From assembly GCF_000725625.1 (NCBI RefSeq), contig NZ_JOHS01000018.1, forward strand, positions 60,477 through 124,476: a stretch of DNA of 64,000 bases, in the 5' to 3' direction. This DNA is from Streptomyces sp. NRRL F-6676. Lineage in GTDB: Bacteria > Actinomycetota > Actinomycetes > Streptomycetales > Streptomycetaceae. This document shows, piece by piece, positions 31,394 through 42,295 of the stretch; position 1 is the stretch's first letter, and every line of letters starts with the position of its first letter. The notes beneath the pieces are model-generated. The model made no database searches and was not told where the DNA came from. It saw only the letters and a list, made by a program, of their open reading frames with translations. Both the position numbers and the translations under genes were made by a program.

Positions 31394-33027
31394 GCCCCGC
31401 ACACCCCGCAGCACACACCACCCTGCTCGCCGCCGGAGAGGCCGGCGAGCACCGCACGCTGATCATCACCCTGTTCGCGGTGTTCGTCGCCGCCACGCTC
31501 GTCATCACCGTCTGGGCGGGCCGGCAGACCAAGGACGCCGCCGACTTCTACGCCGGCGGCCGCCAGTTCAGCGGCTTCCAGAACGGCCTCGCAGTCTCCG
31601 GCGACTACATGTCCGCCGCCTCCTTCCTCGGCATCGCCGGCGCCATCGCCCTGGCCGGCTACGACGGCTTCCTGTACTCCATCGGCTTCCTGGTCGCCTG
31701 GCTCGTCGCCCTCCTCCTGGTCGCCGAACCCCTGCGCAACTCCGGCCGTTACACCATGGGCGACGTGCTGGCGTACCGCATGCGGCAGCGCCCGGTGCGC
31801 ACCGCCGCGGGTACCTCCACGATCGTCGTGTCGATCTTCTACCTGCTGGCGCAGATGGCCGGCGCCGGCGTCCTCGTCTCGCTGCTGCTCGGCATCACCA
31901 GCGACGGCGGCAAGATCGCGATCGTCGCCCTGGTCGGCCTCCTGATGATCGTGTACGTCACCATCGGCGGCATGAAGGGCACCACCTGGGTGCAGATGGT
32001 CAAGGCCGTGCTGCTGATCATCGGCGCCATCCTGCTGACCTTCCTGGTGCTGCTGAAGTTCGACTTCAACATCTCCGACCTGCTCGGCAAGGCCGCCGAG
32101 AACAGCGGCAAGGGCTCCGCCTTCCTCGAACCCGGACTGAAGTACGGTGCCACCGGCACCACCAAGCTGGACTTCATCTCCCTGGGCGTCGCCCTGGTCC
32201 TCGGCACCGCCGGACTGCCGCACATCCTGATCCGCTTCTACACGGTGCCCACCGCCAAGACCGCCCGGAAGTCCGTCAACTGGGCCATCGGCCTCATCGG
32301 CGGCTTCTACCTGATGACCCTCGCCCTCGGCTTCGGCGCCGCCGCGCTGATCAAACCGGACGAGATCATCGCCTCCAACAAGGCGGGCAACACCGCGGCC
32401 CCGCTGCTCGCCCTTCATCTGGGCGGCGTGGATTCCACCTGGGGTGCGGTCCTGCTCGCCTCCATCTCCGCGGTCGCCTTCGCCACGATCCTCGCGGTCG
32501 TCGCGGGGCTCACCCTGGCCTCCTCCTCGTCGTTCGCGCACGACATCTACGCCAACGTCATCAAGAAGGGGAAGGCGGGCGAGAAGGAGGAGCTGCGCGC
32601 GGCCCGCTGGGCGACCGTCGGCATCGGCGCCGTCTCCATCGTGCTGGGCGCCCTCGCCCGTGACCTCAACGTGGCCGGCCTCGTCGCGCTCGCCTTCGCG
32701 GTCGCCGCCTCCGCCAACCTGCCGACCATCCTCTACAGCCTGTTCTGGAAGCGGTTCACCACCTCCGGGGCGCTGTGGTCGATCTACGGCGGCCTGGTCA
32801 CCGCGGTCGGACTCGTGCTGTTCTCGCCGGTGGTCTCCGGCAAGCCGTCGTCGATGTTCCCGGACGTCGACTTCCACTGGTTCCCGCTGGAGAACCCGGG
32901 GCTCATCTCCATCCCGGTCGGCTTCCTGCTGGGCGTGATCGGCACGCTGCTGTCGAAGGAGAAGCCGGACGAGGGCAAGTACGCGGAGCTGGAGGTGCGG
33001 TCCCTGACCGGCACGGGAGCGCACTGA
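31390..33027 (+). CDS. Sodium:solute symporter, ActP/MctC-like (acetate or short monocarboxylates)
   Basis: Predicted 545-residue SSS-family transporter with about 13 hydrophobic helices. Family signatures include DFYAGGRQFSGFQNGLAVSGDYMSAASFLG near residue 50 (read in two parts) and GLPHILIRFYTVPTAK in the middle. ATG 31390 overlaps the DUF485 stop. Such proteins take up acetate, propionate or pyruvate with sodium or protons. Followed by a strong hairpin. Confidence 0.92.
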   Translation: MSPAHPAAHTTLLAAGEAGEHRTLIITLFAVFVAATLVITVWAGRQTKDAADFYAGGRQFSGFQNGLAVSGDYMSAASFLGIAGAIALAGYDGFLYSIGFLVAWLVALLLVAEPLRNSGRYTMGDVLAYRMRQRPVRTAAGTSTIVVSIFYLLAQMAGAGVLVSLLLGITSDGGKIAIVALVGLLMIVYVTIGGMKGTTWVQMVKAVLLIIGAILLTFLVLLKFDFNISDLLGKAAENSGKGSAFLEPGLKYGATGTTKLDFISLGVALVLGTAGLPHILIRFYTVPTAKTARKSVNWAIGLIGGFYLMTLALGFGAAALIKPDEIIASNKAGNTAAPLLALHLGGVDSTWGAVLLASISAVAFATILAVVAGLTLASSSSFAHDIYANVIKKGKAGEKEELRAARWATVGIGAVSIVLGALARDLNVAGLVALAFAVAASANLPTILYSLFWKRFTTSGALWSIYGGLVTAVGLVLFSPVVSGKPSSMFPDVDFHWFPLENPGLISIPVGFLLGVIGTLLSKEKPDEGKYAELEVRSLTGTGAH

Positions 33028-33045
33028 GCACCTGATCGACCCCCG

Positions 33046-33082
33046 CCGGGGCCGCGTCGTGCACCGCACGGCGCGGCCCCGG
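33046..33082 (+). terminator. Hairpin after the symporter gene
   Basis: CCGGGGCCGCG and CGCGGCCCCGG pair perfectly, with an additional partly paired apical loop, 19 bp after the stop. Confidence 0.7.
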
Positions 33083-33216
33083 TGTGTGCGGGGGCGCTGG
33101 GGGACGTACAGGATTCGCGGATTCGCGGCAGAGACGCCTCGGCCGTTGTCGGTGGCGTCACGTAGGCTCGCAGTTGTCGGGAAGAATTACGCAGTGACCC
33201 GAGGGAGGGGGCCCAC

Positions 33217-34206
33217 GTGCTCATCGACACCTACGGCCGGGTGGCCACCGACCTGCGCGTCTCGCTGACCGACCGCTGCAATCTGCGGTGCACCTACTGC
33301 ATGCCCGAGGAGGGCTTGCAGTGGCTGGCCAAGCCGGACCTGCTCACGGACGACGAGATCGTCCGCCTCATCGACATCGCGACCGGCACCCTCGGCATCA
33401 CCGAGGTCCGCTTCACCGGCGGCGAGCCCCTGCTGCGCCCCGGGCTCGTCGGCATCGTCGAACGGGTCGCGGCCCTCGAATCGCGCCCCCGGATGTCCCT
33501 CACCACCAACGGCATCGGCCTCAAGCGCACCGCGACGGCCCTGAAGGCGGCGGGCCTGGACCGGGTCAACGTCTCGCTGGACACGCTGCGCCCCGAGGTC
33601 TTCAAGACCCTCACCCGCCGGGACCGCCACAAGGACGTCCTCGAAGGTCTCGACGCCGCCCGCACCGCCGGACTGACCCCCGTCAAGGTCAACACCGTGC
33701 TGATGCCCGGCCTCAACGAGGACGAGGCCCCCGACCTCCTCGCCTGGGCCGTGGAGCACGACTACGAGCTGCGCTTCATCGAACAGATGCCGCTCGACGC
33801 CCAGCACGGCTGGAAGCGCGAGGGCATGGTCACCGCCGGGGACATCCTCACCGCGCTGCGCACCCGCTTCACACTGACCCCGGAGGGCGCGGAGGAACGC
33901 GGCGCCGCCCCCGCCGAGCGGTGGATCGTGGACGGCGGCCCGCACCGCGTGGGCGTGATCGCCTCCGTCACCCGCCCGTTCTGCGCCGCCTGCGACCGTA
34001 CGCGGCTGACGGCCGACGGGCAGATACGGACGTGTCTGTTCGCGCGGGAGGAGACGGATCTGCGCGAGGCGCTGCGCTCGGGCGCGCCCGACGAGGAGAT
34101 CGCCCGCATCTGGCGCGTGGCGATGTGGGGAAAGAAGGCCGGATCCGGTCTGGACGACCCCACGTTCCTCCAGCCGGACCGCCCGATGTCAGCGATCGGC
34201 GGCTGA
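33217..34206 (+). CDS. moaA: GTP 3',8-cyclase MoaA (molybdenum cofactor synthesis)
   Basis: Predicted 329-residue radical-SAM enzyme that starts molybdopterin synthesis from GTP. The N-terminal cluster motif is CNLRCTYC. The second C-terminal cluster is contributed by FCAACDRTR and a later Cys in QIRTC, and the chain ends in the functional Gly-Gly tail (SAIGG). GTG 33217 follows GAGGGAGGGGG. No other moa gene is adjacent. An 8-bp direct repeat (ATTCGCGG twice, near 33112) lies upstream; no Moco riboswitch was recognised. Confidence 0.95.
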   Translation: MLIDTYGRVATDLRVSLTDRCNLRCTYCMPEEGLQWLAKPDLLTDDEIVRLIDIATGTLGITEVRFTGGEPLLRPGLVGIVERVAALESRPRMSLTTNGIGLKRTATALKAAGLDRVNVSLDTLRPEVFKTLTRRDRHKDVLEGLDAARTAGLTPVKVNTVLMPGLNEDEAPDLLAWAVEHDYELRFIEQMPLDAQHGWKREGMVTAGDILTALRTRFTLTPEGAEERGAAPAERWIVDGGPHRVGVIASVTRPFCAACDRTRLTADGQIRTCLFAREETDLREALRSGAPDEEIARIWRVAMWGKKAGSGLDDPTFLQPDRPMSAIGG

Positions 34207-34491
34207 ACCGTCACCCTGCCCGGCGGCCGGTCCGCCGGGGTGCGGGGCGTCGCCGCCGGGGTGCGGGGTTTCGTCGGCCGGTTCCCATTCCTCCAGCCGT
34301 ACGACGTCCTTCAGGAACCCCCGCACGCCCAGGAACTGGGAAAGATGCTCCCGGTGTTCGCCGCAGGCCAGCCAGGTCTTGCGGCGCTCGGGGGTGTGCA
34401 GCTTGGGGTTGTTCCAGGCCAGGACCCATACGGCGGCGGCACGGCAGCCCTTGGCGGAGCAGATCGGGGTGGCGGGATCATCGGGGACCAT
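34189..34491 (-). CDS. Small conserved Cys-containing protein
   Basis: Predicted 100 residues. The conserved part (PICSAKGCRAAAVWVLAWNNPKLH ... RRKTWLACGEHREHLSQFL) carries spaced Cys/His that could bind zinc. The C-terminus is Pro/Gly-rich. Its last 18 bp overlap the end of moaA in the opposite orientation. Function unknown; similar proteins are sometimes named acetone carboxylase without support. Confidence 0.75.
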   Translation of the reverse strand: MVPDDPATPICSAKGCRAAAVWVLAWNNPKLHTPERRKTWLACGEHREHLSQFLGVRGFLKDVVRLEEWEPADETPHPGGDAPHPGGPAAGQGDGSAADR

Positions 34492-34715
34492 CACACCGCG
34501 ACAATACCGGCCGGTCACAAGGCGACGCCGAGCAGCCACGGGGGGAGCTGCCCGGCGTCGGTCTGTCGCTCCGACGGGGGATGCGGAGCGCGTACGAAGT
34601 ATGTCACGGGTAGCCCGTCGCCCGGCACCGGAACAGCACGATTGATCTGAGGATTCTTCGGCTCCCCCGCGGGGGCTGCGCAAGGGGTGGTTCCGGTTCC
34701 GCGGATCCGCCGTGG

Positions 34716-35111
34716 TCAGGCCCGTTCGCGCGACTCGCCGCGCGGTCCCGCGGCCGCCCCGGGCAGCGGATCGTCGGCGCCCGAACCCGTGGCACGGTCG
34801 GCGGCCGGCGGCGGGATCATCGGACGCGTGGGCATCCGCACGAACGTGGACGGCAGCCCCGGAGCGTTCTCCCGGCCCGCGTTGGCGATCACCACGGCGA
34901 CGTAGGGCAGCACCGCACCGAGCACCAGGGCGACAATCGCGACGTACCGCTCCACGTTCCACAGAGAGGCGGCGAGGATCACCGCGACGGTGCGCAGCCC
35001 CATGGAGATGACGTACCGCCGCTGCCGCCCGCGCACATCGTCGGCAAGACCCTGCCGGGCGCCGGTGATCCGGAACACCTGGGCATTGCCGCCGCCGTTC
35101 CGCTTCGCCAT
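34716..35111 (-). CDS. DUF3099-family membrane protein
   Basis: Predicted 131 residues. After a short basic N-terminus (QVFRITGARQGLADDVRGRQRRYVI) come two transmembrane helices (about residues 38-80), then a Pro/Ala-rich cytoplasmic tail. This is the DUF3099 layout, an actinobacterial family of unknown function. ATG 35111 was chosen over a GTG three codons upstream. Confidence 0.8.
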   Translation of the reverse strand: MAKRNGGGNAQVFRITGARQGLADDVRGRQRRYVISMGLRTVAVILAASLWNVERYVAIVALVLGAVLPYVAVVIANAGRENAPGLPSTFVRMPTRPMIPPPAADRATGSGADDPLPGAAAGPRGESRERA

Positions 35112-35363
35112 CACTTCCACCGCCCACCTGCCCCACTGCCCGCCCGGCCCGTACCGGTGCGAACCCGGTCGGGCCCCGCTCCGAACATCTCAACGGTACG
35201 CCCCGTCCGCCCAGGCCACGAGAGGGGGTCGGCGCAGGCCGGGCGGAACGGGGGAGTGCCGTCGCGAAGCCGTCACACGGTCGGCCCCGTCCCGCGTGCA
35301 CCGTCCGGGGGACCACCTCAACCTGGTCGTACTGCTCGGGGCGGGCCGTACAAGGAGGACATC

Positions 35364-35648
35364 ATGGGCTGGTTGTGGGCGATCATCGTCGGATTCGTGC
35401 TCGGACTGCTCGCCAAGCTGATCCTTCCGGGCAAGCAGCACAGCCCGCTCTGGCTGACGACCGTCATGGGCATCATCGGCGGCATCGTCGGCAACGCGAT
35501 CGCCCGGGGCATCGGCATCGGCTCGACCCGCGGCATCGACTGGGGCCGCCACTTCCTCCAGCTCGCCGCGGCGGTCGTCCTCGTCTTCTTCGGCGAGATG
35601 CTCTACATGGCCATGCGGGGCAGGCGCAGGCAGCGCGAGCGGATCTGA
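35364..35648 (+). CDS. GlsB/YeaQ/YmgE-family stress membrane protein
   Basis: Predicted 94 residues, three hydrophobic helices: GWLWAIIVGFVLGLLAKLILPG, a Gly-rich GIIGGIVGNAIARGIG and a third before a basic tail. The pattern is that of the small transglycosylase-associated family induced by envelope or acid stress in other bacteria. GGAGG lies 6 nt before the ATG. Its 250-bp upstream gap shows no clear promoter. Confidence 0.87.
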   Translation: MGWLWAIIVGFVLGLLAKLILPGKQHSPLWLTTVMGIIGGIVGNAIARGIGIGSTRGIDWGRHFLQLAAAVVLVFFGEMLYMAMRGRRRQRERI

Positions 35649-35744
35649 CTCCGCCCACGCCGCCCCTGCCGCTCACGCCGCCCCTGCCGGCCCGCGGCCG
35701 CGGCCTACGGGGGCATCGGGCCCCGGCCGTGCACTCCGCCGCCG

Positions 35745-37016
35745 TCAGACTCCGGCCGTGAACTCTACCGCCGCCAGGTTGCGCTTCCCGCGCCGCAGCA
35801 CCAGCCACCGGCCGTGCAGCAGGTCCTCCGTGGCGGGGACCGCGTCCTCCGCCGTGACCTTGGCGTTGTTCACGTACGCGCCGCCCTCCTTCACCGTGCG
35901 TCGCGCGGCGGACTTGCTGGCGACAAGGCCGACCTCCGCGAACAGGTCCACGACCGGGGCGAGTTCGGCGACCTTCACATGCGGCAGCTCGGAGAGGGCC
36001 GCCGCCAGCGTGGCCTCGTCGAGACCGTCCAGCTCGCCCTGCCCGAACAGCGCCTTCGACGCGGCGATCACCGCGGCCGCCTGCTCCGGGCCGTGCACCA
36101 GCGCCGTCAGCTCCTCGGCCAGCGCCCGCTGCGCCGCCCGCGCCTGCGGCCGCTCCGCGGTCTGCCGCTCCAGCTCCTCCAGTTCCTCGCGGGACTTGAA
36201 GGACAGGATCCGCATGTAGCCCGAGATGTCCCGGTCGTCCACGTTCAGCCAGAACTGGTAGAACGCGTACGGCGTCGTCATCTCCGGGTCCAGCCAGACC
36301 GCGCCGCCCTCGGTCTTGCCGAACTTGGTGCCGTCCGCCTTGGTCATCAGCGGCGTGGCGTAGGCGTGCACGCCGGCGTCCGGCTCCAGCCGGTGCAGCA
36401 GGTCGAGGCCGGCCGTGAGGTTGCCCCACTGGTCGCTGCCGCCCTGCTGCATCGTGCAGCCGTAGCGCCGGTACAGCTCCAGGAAGTCCATCGCCTGGAG
36501 GAGCTGGTAGCTGAACTCGGTGTAGCTGATGCCCTCGGAGGACTCCAGGCGCCGGGCGACGGAGTCCTTGGTCAGCATTTTGTTGACGCGGAAGTGCTTG
36601 CCGATGTCCCGCAGGAACTCGATCGCGGACAGCCCCGCGGTCCAGTCCAGGTTGTTGACCATGACGGCCGCGTTCTCGCCCTCGAAGGACAGGAACGGCT
36701 CGATCTGGCCACGCAGCCGCTCGACCCAGCCCGCGACGGTCTCCGGCGGGTTCAGCGTGCGCTCCGCCGTCGGCCGCGGGTCGCCGATCTGGCCCGTGGC
36801 CCCGCCGACCAGCGCCAGCGGCCGGTGCCCCGCCTGCTGGAGCCGGCGCACGGTGAGCACCTGGACCAGGTGCCCCACGTGCAGGGACGGGGCGGTCGGG
36901 TCGAAGCCGCAATAGAACGTGACGGGACCGTCCGCGAGCGCCTTGCGCAAAGCGTCCTCGTCAGTGGACTGGGCGAACAGCCCACGCCACTTCAGCTCGT
37001 CGACGATGTCCGTCAC
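35745..37016 (-). CDS. tyrS: Tyrosyl-tRNA synthetase
   Basis: Predicted 423-residue class I synthetase. HIGH-like motif HVGHLVQ near residue 45, KMSKS-like motif [11 protein letters not shown] near 230, and a C-terminal S4-type RNA-binding domain (about 355-420). GTG start at 37016 with GGAGAC upstream. No T-box was seen. A partial copy of the last 19 bp of the gene follows its stop (35727-35745). Confidence 0.95.
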   Translation of the reverse strand: MTDIVDELKWRGLFAQSTDEDALRKALADGPVTFYCGFDPTAPSLHVGHLVQVLTVRRLQQAGHRPLALVGGATGQIGDPRPTAERTLNPPETVAGWVERLRGQIEPFLSFEGENAAVMVNNLDWTAGLSAIEFLRDIGKHFRVNKMLTKDSVARRLESSEGISYTEFSYQLLQAMDFLELYRRYGCTMQQGGSDQWGNLTAGLDLLHRLEPDAGVHAYATPLMTKADGTKFGKTEGGAVWLDPEMTTPYAFYQFWLNVDDRDISGYMRILSFKSREELEELERQTAERPQARAAQRALAEELTALVHGPEQAAAVIAASKALFGQGELDGLDEATLAAALSELPHVKVAELAPVVDLFAEVGLVASKSAARRTVKEGGAYVNNAKVTAEDAVPATEDLLHGRWLVLRRGKRNLAAVEFTAGV

Positions 37017-37073
37017 GGTTCTCGCGTCTCCTTGGTGATGCGGTGGTGCTCATGGGTGAGGTCGGCTACGAGG

Positions 37074-38464
37074 TTATACGCCCTGACTGACAGAGCTCAT
37101 ATTGAAGTCCGGCACCCGCAGCGGAGGCATCGCGGCCCTGGTGAACCAGTCGCTCCACTCCCGCGGCAGGGTCTTCTCCGTGCGCCCCGCCTCGGTCGCC
37201 CGGCCCAGCAGGTCCACCGGCGACTCGTTGAAGCGGAAGTTGTTGACCTCGCCGGTGACCTGGCCGTTCTCGACCAGGTAGACGCCGTCCCGGGTCAGCC
37301 CGGTCAGCAGCAGCGTCGCCGGGTCGACCTCGCGGATGTACCACAGGCAGGTCAGCAGAAGCCCTCGCTCCGTGTCCGCGACCATCTCCTCCAGGGAACG
37401 GTCGGTGCCCCCGTCCAGGATCAGGTTCCCGATCGCCGGGGCGACCGGCAGCCCGGTCAGCCCGGCGCTGTGCCGGGTGGTCGTCAGGTGTTTCAGCGCG
37501 CCGTCGGAGAGCCACTCGGTGGCGGTCAGCGGCAGCCCGTTGTCGAACACCGAGCGGTCGTCCCCCGAGGAGTGGGCGAGGACGAACGGGGCGCACTCCA
37601 GGCCCGGCTCGTGCGGGTCGCTGCGCAGCGTCAGCGGCAGTTCCGCGAGCTTCTCGCCGACACGGGTGCCGCCGCCGGTCCGGCTGAAGACCGTACGGCC
37701 CTCGGCGGCGTCCCGGGCCGCCGCCGACCACAGCTGGTAGATCAGCAGGTCCGCCACGGCCGTCGGGGGCAGCAGCGTCTCGTAGCGGCCCGCGGGCAGC
37801 TCCACCCGTCGCTCCGCCCAGCCCAGGCGTACGGCGAGTTCGGCGTCGAGTGCCGCCGGGTCCACGTCGGTGAAGTCCCGGGTGGCGCGGCCGGCCCACG
37901 CCGAGCGCGTGCGGTCCGGTGACTTGGCGTTGAGCTCCAGGGTGCCCGTGGGCTGGTCGTGCCGCAGCCGCAGCCCGGTCGAGCTGCCCAGGTAGCTGGA
38001 GACCAGTTCGTGGTTGGCGAAACCGTACAGCTCCCGGCCGCCGGCCCGGGCGCGGGCGAACGCGTCGCCCAGGGCCGGCGCGAAGCCGTCGAAGACGGCC
38101 GAGGAGGTCTCGGCGGGCACCTCGGTGAAGTCGGGCGAGACCGGCACGTCCGCGACCAGCGGCTGCGCGTCCTCGGCCGGTCCGGCGCCGCGCGCGGCGT
38201 CCTCGGCGGCCCGCACCAGCGGCTCCAGCTCGTCCGCGGTCACCGCCGAGCGGGAGACCACGCCGGACGCCGTGCCCTCCTTGCCGTCGACGACGGCGAC
38301 GACGGTGACCGTGCGCCCGCGCGTGACGCCGTTGGTGGTCAGCGCGTTGCCCGCCCAGCGCAGATTGGCGGTCGAGTGCTCGTCCGCGACGACGACGCAG
38401 CCGTCCGCCCGGGACAGCTCCAGGGCCCGCTCGACGATCTCGTGCGGCTTGTTGGTGCGGGCGC

Positions 38465-38468
<4 letters not shown>
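37074..38468 (-). CDS. pmbA: PmbA/TldE-type metalloprotease subunit
   Basis: Predicted 464 residues of the TldD/PmbA family. It lacks the HExxxH metal motif of TldD but shares the fold and the C-terminal GLTRDGVYLVENGQVTGEV. TldD and TldE form a cytoplasmic heterodimeric peptidase that trims unfolded peptides or RiPP precursors. ATG 38468 overlaps the tldD stop (ATGA), so the two are coupled. No RiPP precursor was recognised in the window. Confidence 0.9.
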
Positions 38469-39988
<1,520 letters not shown>

Positions 39989-40118
39989 GAGCGGCCTCCC
40001 CTTGTCACCATCGCGAGATGTGCTCATTCGTGAGCAGTGAACCATGCAGTGTCCCGGGGGCGTGACGGGCCGCGGGGGGTGACTGTTGACCAAATGTTAT
40101 ACGTTCCGTAACTGATCG

Positions 40119-40137
40119 CGTACGGAGATCCCGTACG
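40119..40137. promoter_or_regulatory. Inverted repeat in the tldD/secreted-protein intergenic region
   Basis: CGTACGG and CCGTACG flank AGATC, 54 bp before the secreted-protein ATG. A second loose palindrome GTTA...TAAC lies at about 40096-40112. Both are candidates for operator sites; no regulator was identified. Confidence 0.45.
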
Positions 40138-40190
40138 GTCGGACGCGCCGGTCCGGACGACCACCGGACCGCCCGACCCAAGGAGTGCGT

Positions 40191-40523
40191 ATGCGTATGC
40201 GTCGTGTGGCCGCCCTGGCGGCCGCGACCGCTGGTCTCCTCACGGCCCTGTCCGCCCCCGCCGCGATGGCCTCCGGGCCCATCACCAGCGGCGGGCTGTC
40301 GGCCTGCAACCACCGCGCGCAGGCCATCGACGTGGAGTTCCCGCGGCGGGGCGGCTTCACCACCTTCATCATCAACCCCGGCACCTGCCTGAGCACGAGC
40401 CTGGACAACGGCCAGGCCAACGAGGAGGCCGTGGTGTACGCCTACTACGACGGTGGGCACTGGCTCGCCGTGGACCACTTCTTCTTCGACAGCCGGTCCT
40501 GGTACCCCCGCGACGTGTACTGA
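40191..40523 (+). CDS. Small secreted protein of unknown function
   Basis: Predicted 110 residues. Basic N-terminus (MRMRR), hydrophobic core and AMASG cleavage region indicate a Sec signal peptide of about 30 residues. The mature chain of about 80 residues has two Cys (ACNHRAQ, GTCLST) that could form one disulphide, and an aromatic C-terminus (DHFFFDSRSWYPRDVY). AAGGAG lies 5 nt before the ATG. It has its own terminator. No family recognised. Confidence 0.8.
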   Translation: MRMRRVAALAAATAGLLTALSAPAAMASGPITSGGLSACNHRAQAIDVEFPRRGGFTTFIINPGTCLSTSLDNGQANEEAVVYAYYDGGHWLAVDHFFFDSRSWYPRDVY

Positions 40524-40537
40524 GCCGAGCGGTGAGG

Positions 40538-40572
40538 CGGGCGGGTACGGGAGCGACTCCCGTGCCCGCCCG
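40538..40572 (+). terminator. Hairpin after the small secreted protein gene
   Basis: Sixteen-bp arms (40538-40553 and 40557-40572) pair with a single G-U-type position around a CGA loop, 15 bp after the stop. Confidence 0.75.
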
Positions 40573-40739
40573 TCGGCGTCGGTCGCCCCGTGCGCCGCGT
40601 CGACTGTAGGGACCCGACAGGACGTGCCCCGCGCCACTGTCGGTGCCCGATTCCTCGCGTACGAGGGCGGACCGATAGGTTTCCGGGTGAAGGCGCCTGT
40701 CTCGCAGGGGCTCCAGACCGCTATCGAAAGGGTGATCCG

Positions 40740-41444
40740 TTGAGCCGCTCGGTTCTCGTCACCGGAGGCAACCGGGGCATCGGCCTCGCCATCGCCCGCG
40801 CTTTCGCCGACGCCGGCGACAAGGTCGCGATCACATACCGCTCGGGTGAGCCGCCCCAGGGGTTCCTGGCCGTCAAGTGCGACATCACCGACCCCGAGCA
40901 GGTGGAGCAGGCCTACAAGGAGATCGAGGAGACGCACGGTCCCGTCGAGGTCCTGATCGCCAACGCCGGCGTCAACAAGGACCAGCTGCTGATGCGGATG
41001 TCGGAGGAGGACTTCACGTCCGTCGTCGACACCAACCTCACCGGTACCTTCCGGGTCGTCAAGCGCGCCAACCGCGGCATGCTGCGGGCCAAGAAGGGGC
41101 GGGTCGTCCTGATCTCCTCCGTCGTCGGCCTGCTCGGCTCCGCGGGGCAGGCGAACTACGCCGCCTCCAAGGCCGCGATGGTCGGCTTCGCGCGCTCCCT
41201 CGCCCGTGAGCTGGGCTCGCGCAACATCACCTTCAACGTCGTCGCGCCCGGTTTCGTCGACACCGACATGACCCGGGAGCTCACCGAGGACCAGCAGGCG
41301 AAGATCCTCGCGCAGGTGCCGCTCGGCCGGTACGCGCGGACGGAGGAGATCGCCGCGACGGTGCGCTTCCTCGCCTCGGACGACGCCTCGTACATCACTG
41401 GAGCCGTCATCCCCGTTGACGGCGGACTGGGAATGGGTCACTGA
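40740..41444 (+). CDS. fabG: 3-oxoacyl-ACP reductase FabG
   Basis: Predicted 234-residue SDR enzyme reducing 3-oxoacyl-ACP in fatty acid elongation. Cofactor motif TGGNRGIG, NAG loop, catalytic Ser in ISSVVG and YAASK near the middle. The start appears to be TTG at 40740, giving MSRSVLVTGG; no ATG or GTG lies closer to the fold. fabI follows after 5 bp, an arrangement found in actinobacteria. Confidence 0.92.
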   Translation: MSRSVLVTGGNRGIGLAIARAFADAGDKVAITYRSGEPPQGFLAVKCDITDPEQVEQAYKEIEETHGPVEVLIANAGVNKDQLLMRMSEEDFTSVVDTNLTGTFRVVKRANRGMLRAKKGRVVLISSVVGLLGSAGQANYAASKAAMVGFARSLARELGSRNITFNVVAPGFVDTDMTRELTEDQQAKILAQVPLGRYARTEEIAATVRFLASDDASYITGAVIPVDGGLGMGH

Positions 41445-41449
41445 TCACC

Positions 41450-42217
41450 ATGAGCGGAATTCTCGAGGGCAAGCGCGTCCTGATCACCGGTGTGCTGATG
41501 GAGTCCTCCATCGCCTTCCACGCCGCCAAGCTGGCCCAGGAGCAGGGTGCGGAGATCATCCTGACCGCCTTCCCGCGCCCCACGCTGACCGAGCGCATCG
41601 CCAAGAAGCTGCCGAAGCCCACCAAGGTGGTCGAGCTCGACGTCACCAACGACGAGCACCTGGGGCGGCTCGCCGACATCGTCGGCGAGGAGCTGGGCGG
41701 CCTCGACGGCGTCGTGCACTCCATCGGATTCGCCCCGCAGGACGCCCTCGGCGGCAACTTCCTCAACACCCCGTTCGAGTCCGTCGCCACCGCCATGCAC
41801 GTCTCGGCGTACTCCCTGAAGTCGCTGACCATGGCCTGCCTGCCGCTGATGCAGAACGGCGGCTCCGTCGTCGGCCTCACCTTCGACGCGCAGTACGCCT
41901 GGCCGCAGTACGACTGGATGGGCCCGGCCAAGGCCGCCCTGGAGGCCACCAGCCGCTACCTGGCGCGCGACCTGGGCAAGCAGAACATCCGCTGCAACCT
42001 GGTCTCCGCCGGCCCGATCGGCTCCATGGCCGCCAAGTCCATCCCGGGCTTCAGCGACCTGGCCGCCGTCTGGGACAGCCGCTCCCCGCTGGAGTGGGAC
42101 CTCAAGGACCCGGAGCCGGCCGGCAAGGGCATCGTCGCCCTGCTGAGCGACTGGTTCCCGAAGACCACCGGCGAGATCGTCCACGTCGACGGCGGGCTGC
42201 ACGCGATCGGCGCCTGA
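41450..42217 (+). CDS. fabI: Enoyl-ACP reductase FabI (InhA type)
   Basis: Predicted 255-residue NADH-dependent reductase that completes each fatty acid elongation cycle. ITGVLMESSIAFHAAK is the divergent FabI/InhA cofactor loop, and YDWMGPAK gives the Y-x6-K catalytic pair. The substrate-loop region (AKSIPGFSDLAAVWDSRSPL) is typical. ATG 41450 is 5 bp after fabG, so one operon. This is the triclosan/isoniazid target family. Confidence 0.95.
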   Translation: MSGILEGKRVLITGVLMESSIAFHAAKLAQEQGAEIILTAFPRPTLTERIAKKLPKPTKVVELDVTNDEHLGRLADIVGEELGGLDGVVHSIGFAPQDALGGNFLNTPFESVATAMHVSAYSLKSLTMACLPLMQNGGSVVGLTFDAQYAWPQYDWMGPAKAALEATSRYLARDLGKQNIRCNLVSAGPIGSMAAKSIPGFSDLAAVWDSRSPLEWDLKDPEPAGKGIVALLSDWFPKTTGEIVHVDGGLHAIGA

Positions 42218-42238
42218 CCGCCCGCTCCGCACGCCGCA

Positions 42239-42280
42239 CGGATGTCCCGCCCCCTGCTCGCTCCGGGGGCGGGACATCCG
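42239..42280. terminator. Bidirectional terminator between fabI and the GntR gene
   Basis: A perfect 16-bp stem (42239-42254 with 42265-42280) and 10-base loop lie between convergent genes, 21 bp from the fabI stop and 15 bp from the regulator stop. Confidence 0.8.
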
Positions 42281-42295
42281 CGCGTGCGGAGGGTG

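Noticed and set aside
33083..33216. Possible molybdenum-cofactor RNA motif upstream of moaA
   Set aside because: Too short, and no recognisable conserved blocks.
34189..34491. Name acetone carboxylase for the 100-residue protein
   Set aside because: No similarity to the large multi-subunit carboxylases is visible; treated as unknown.
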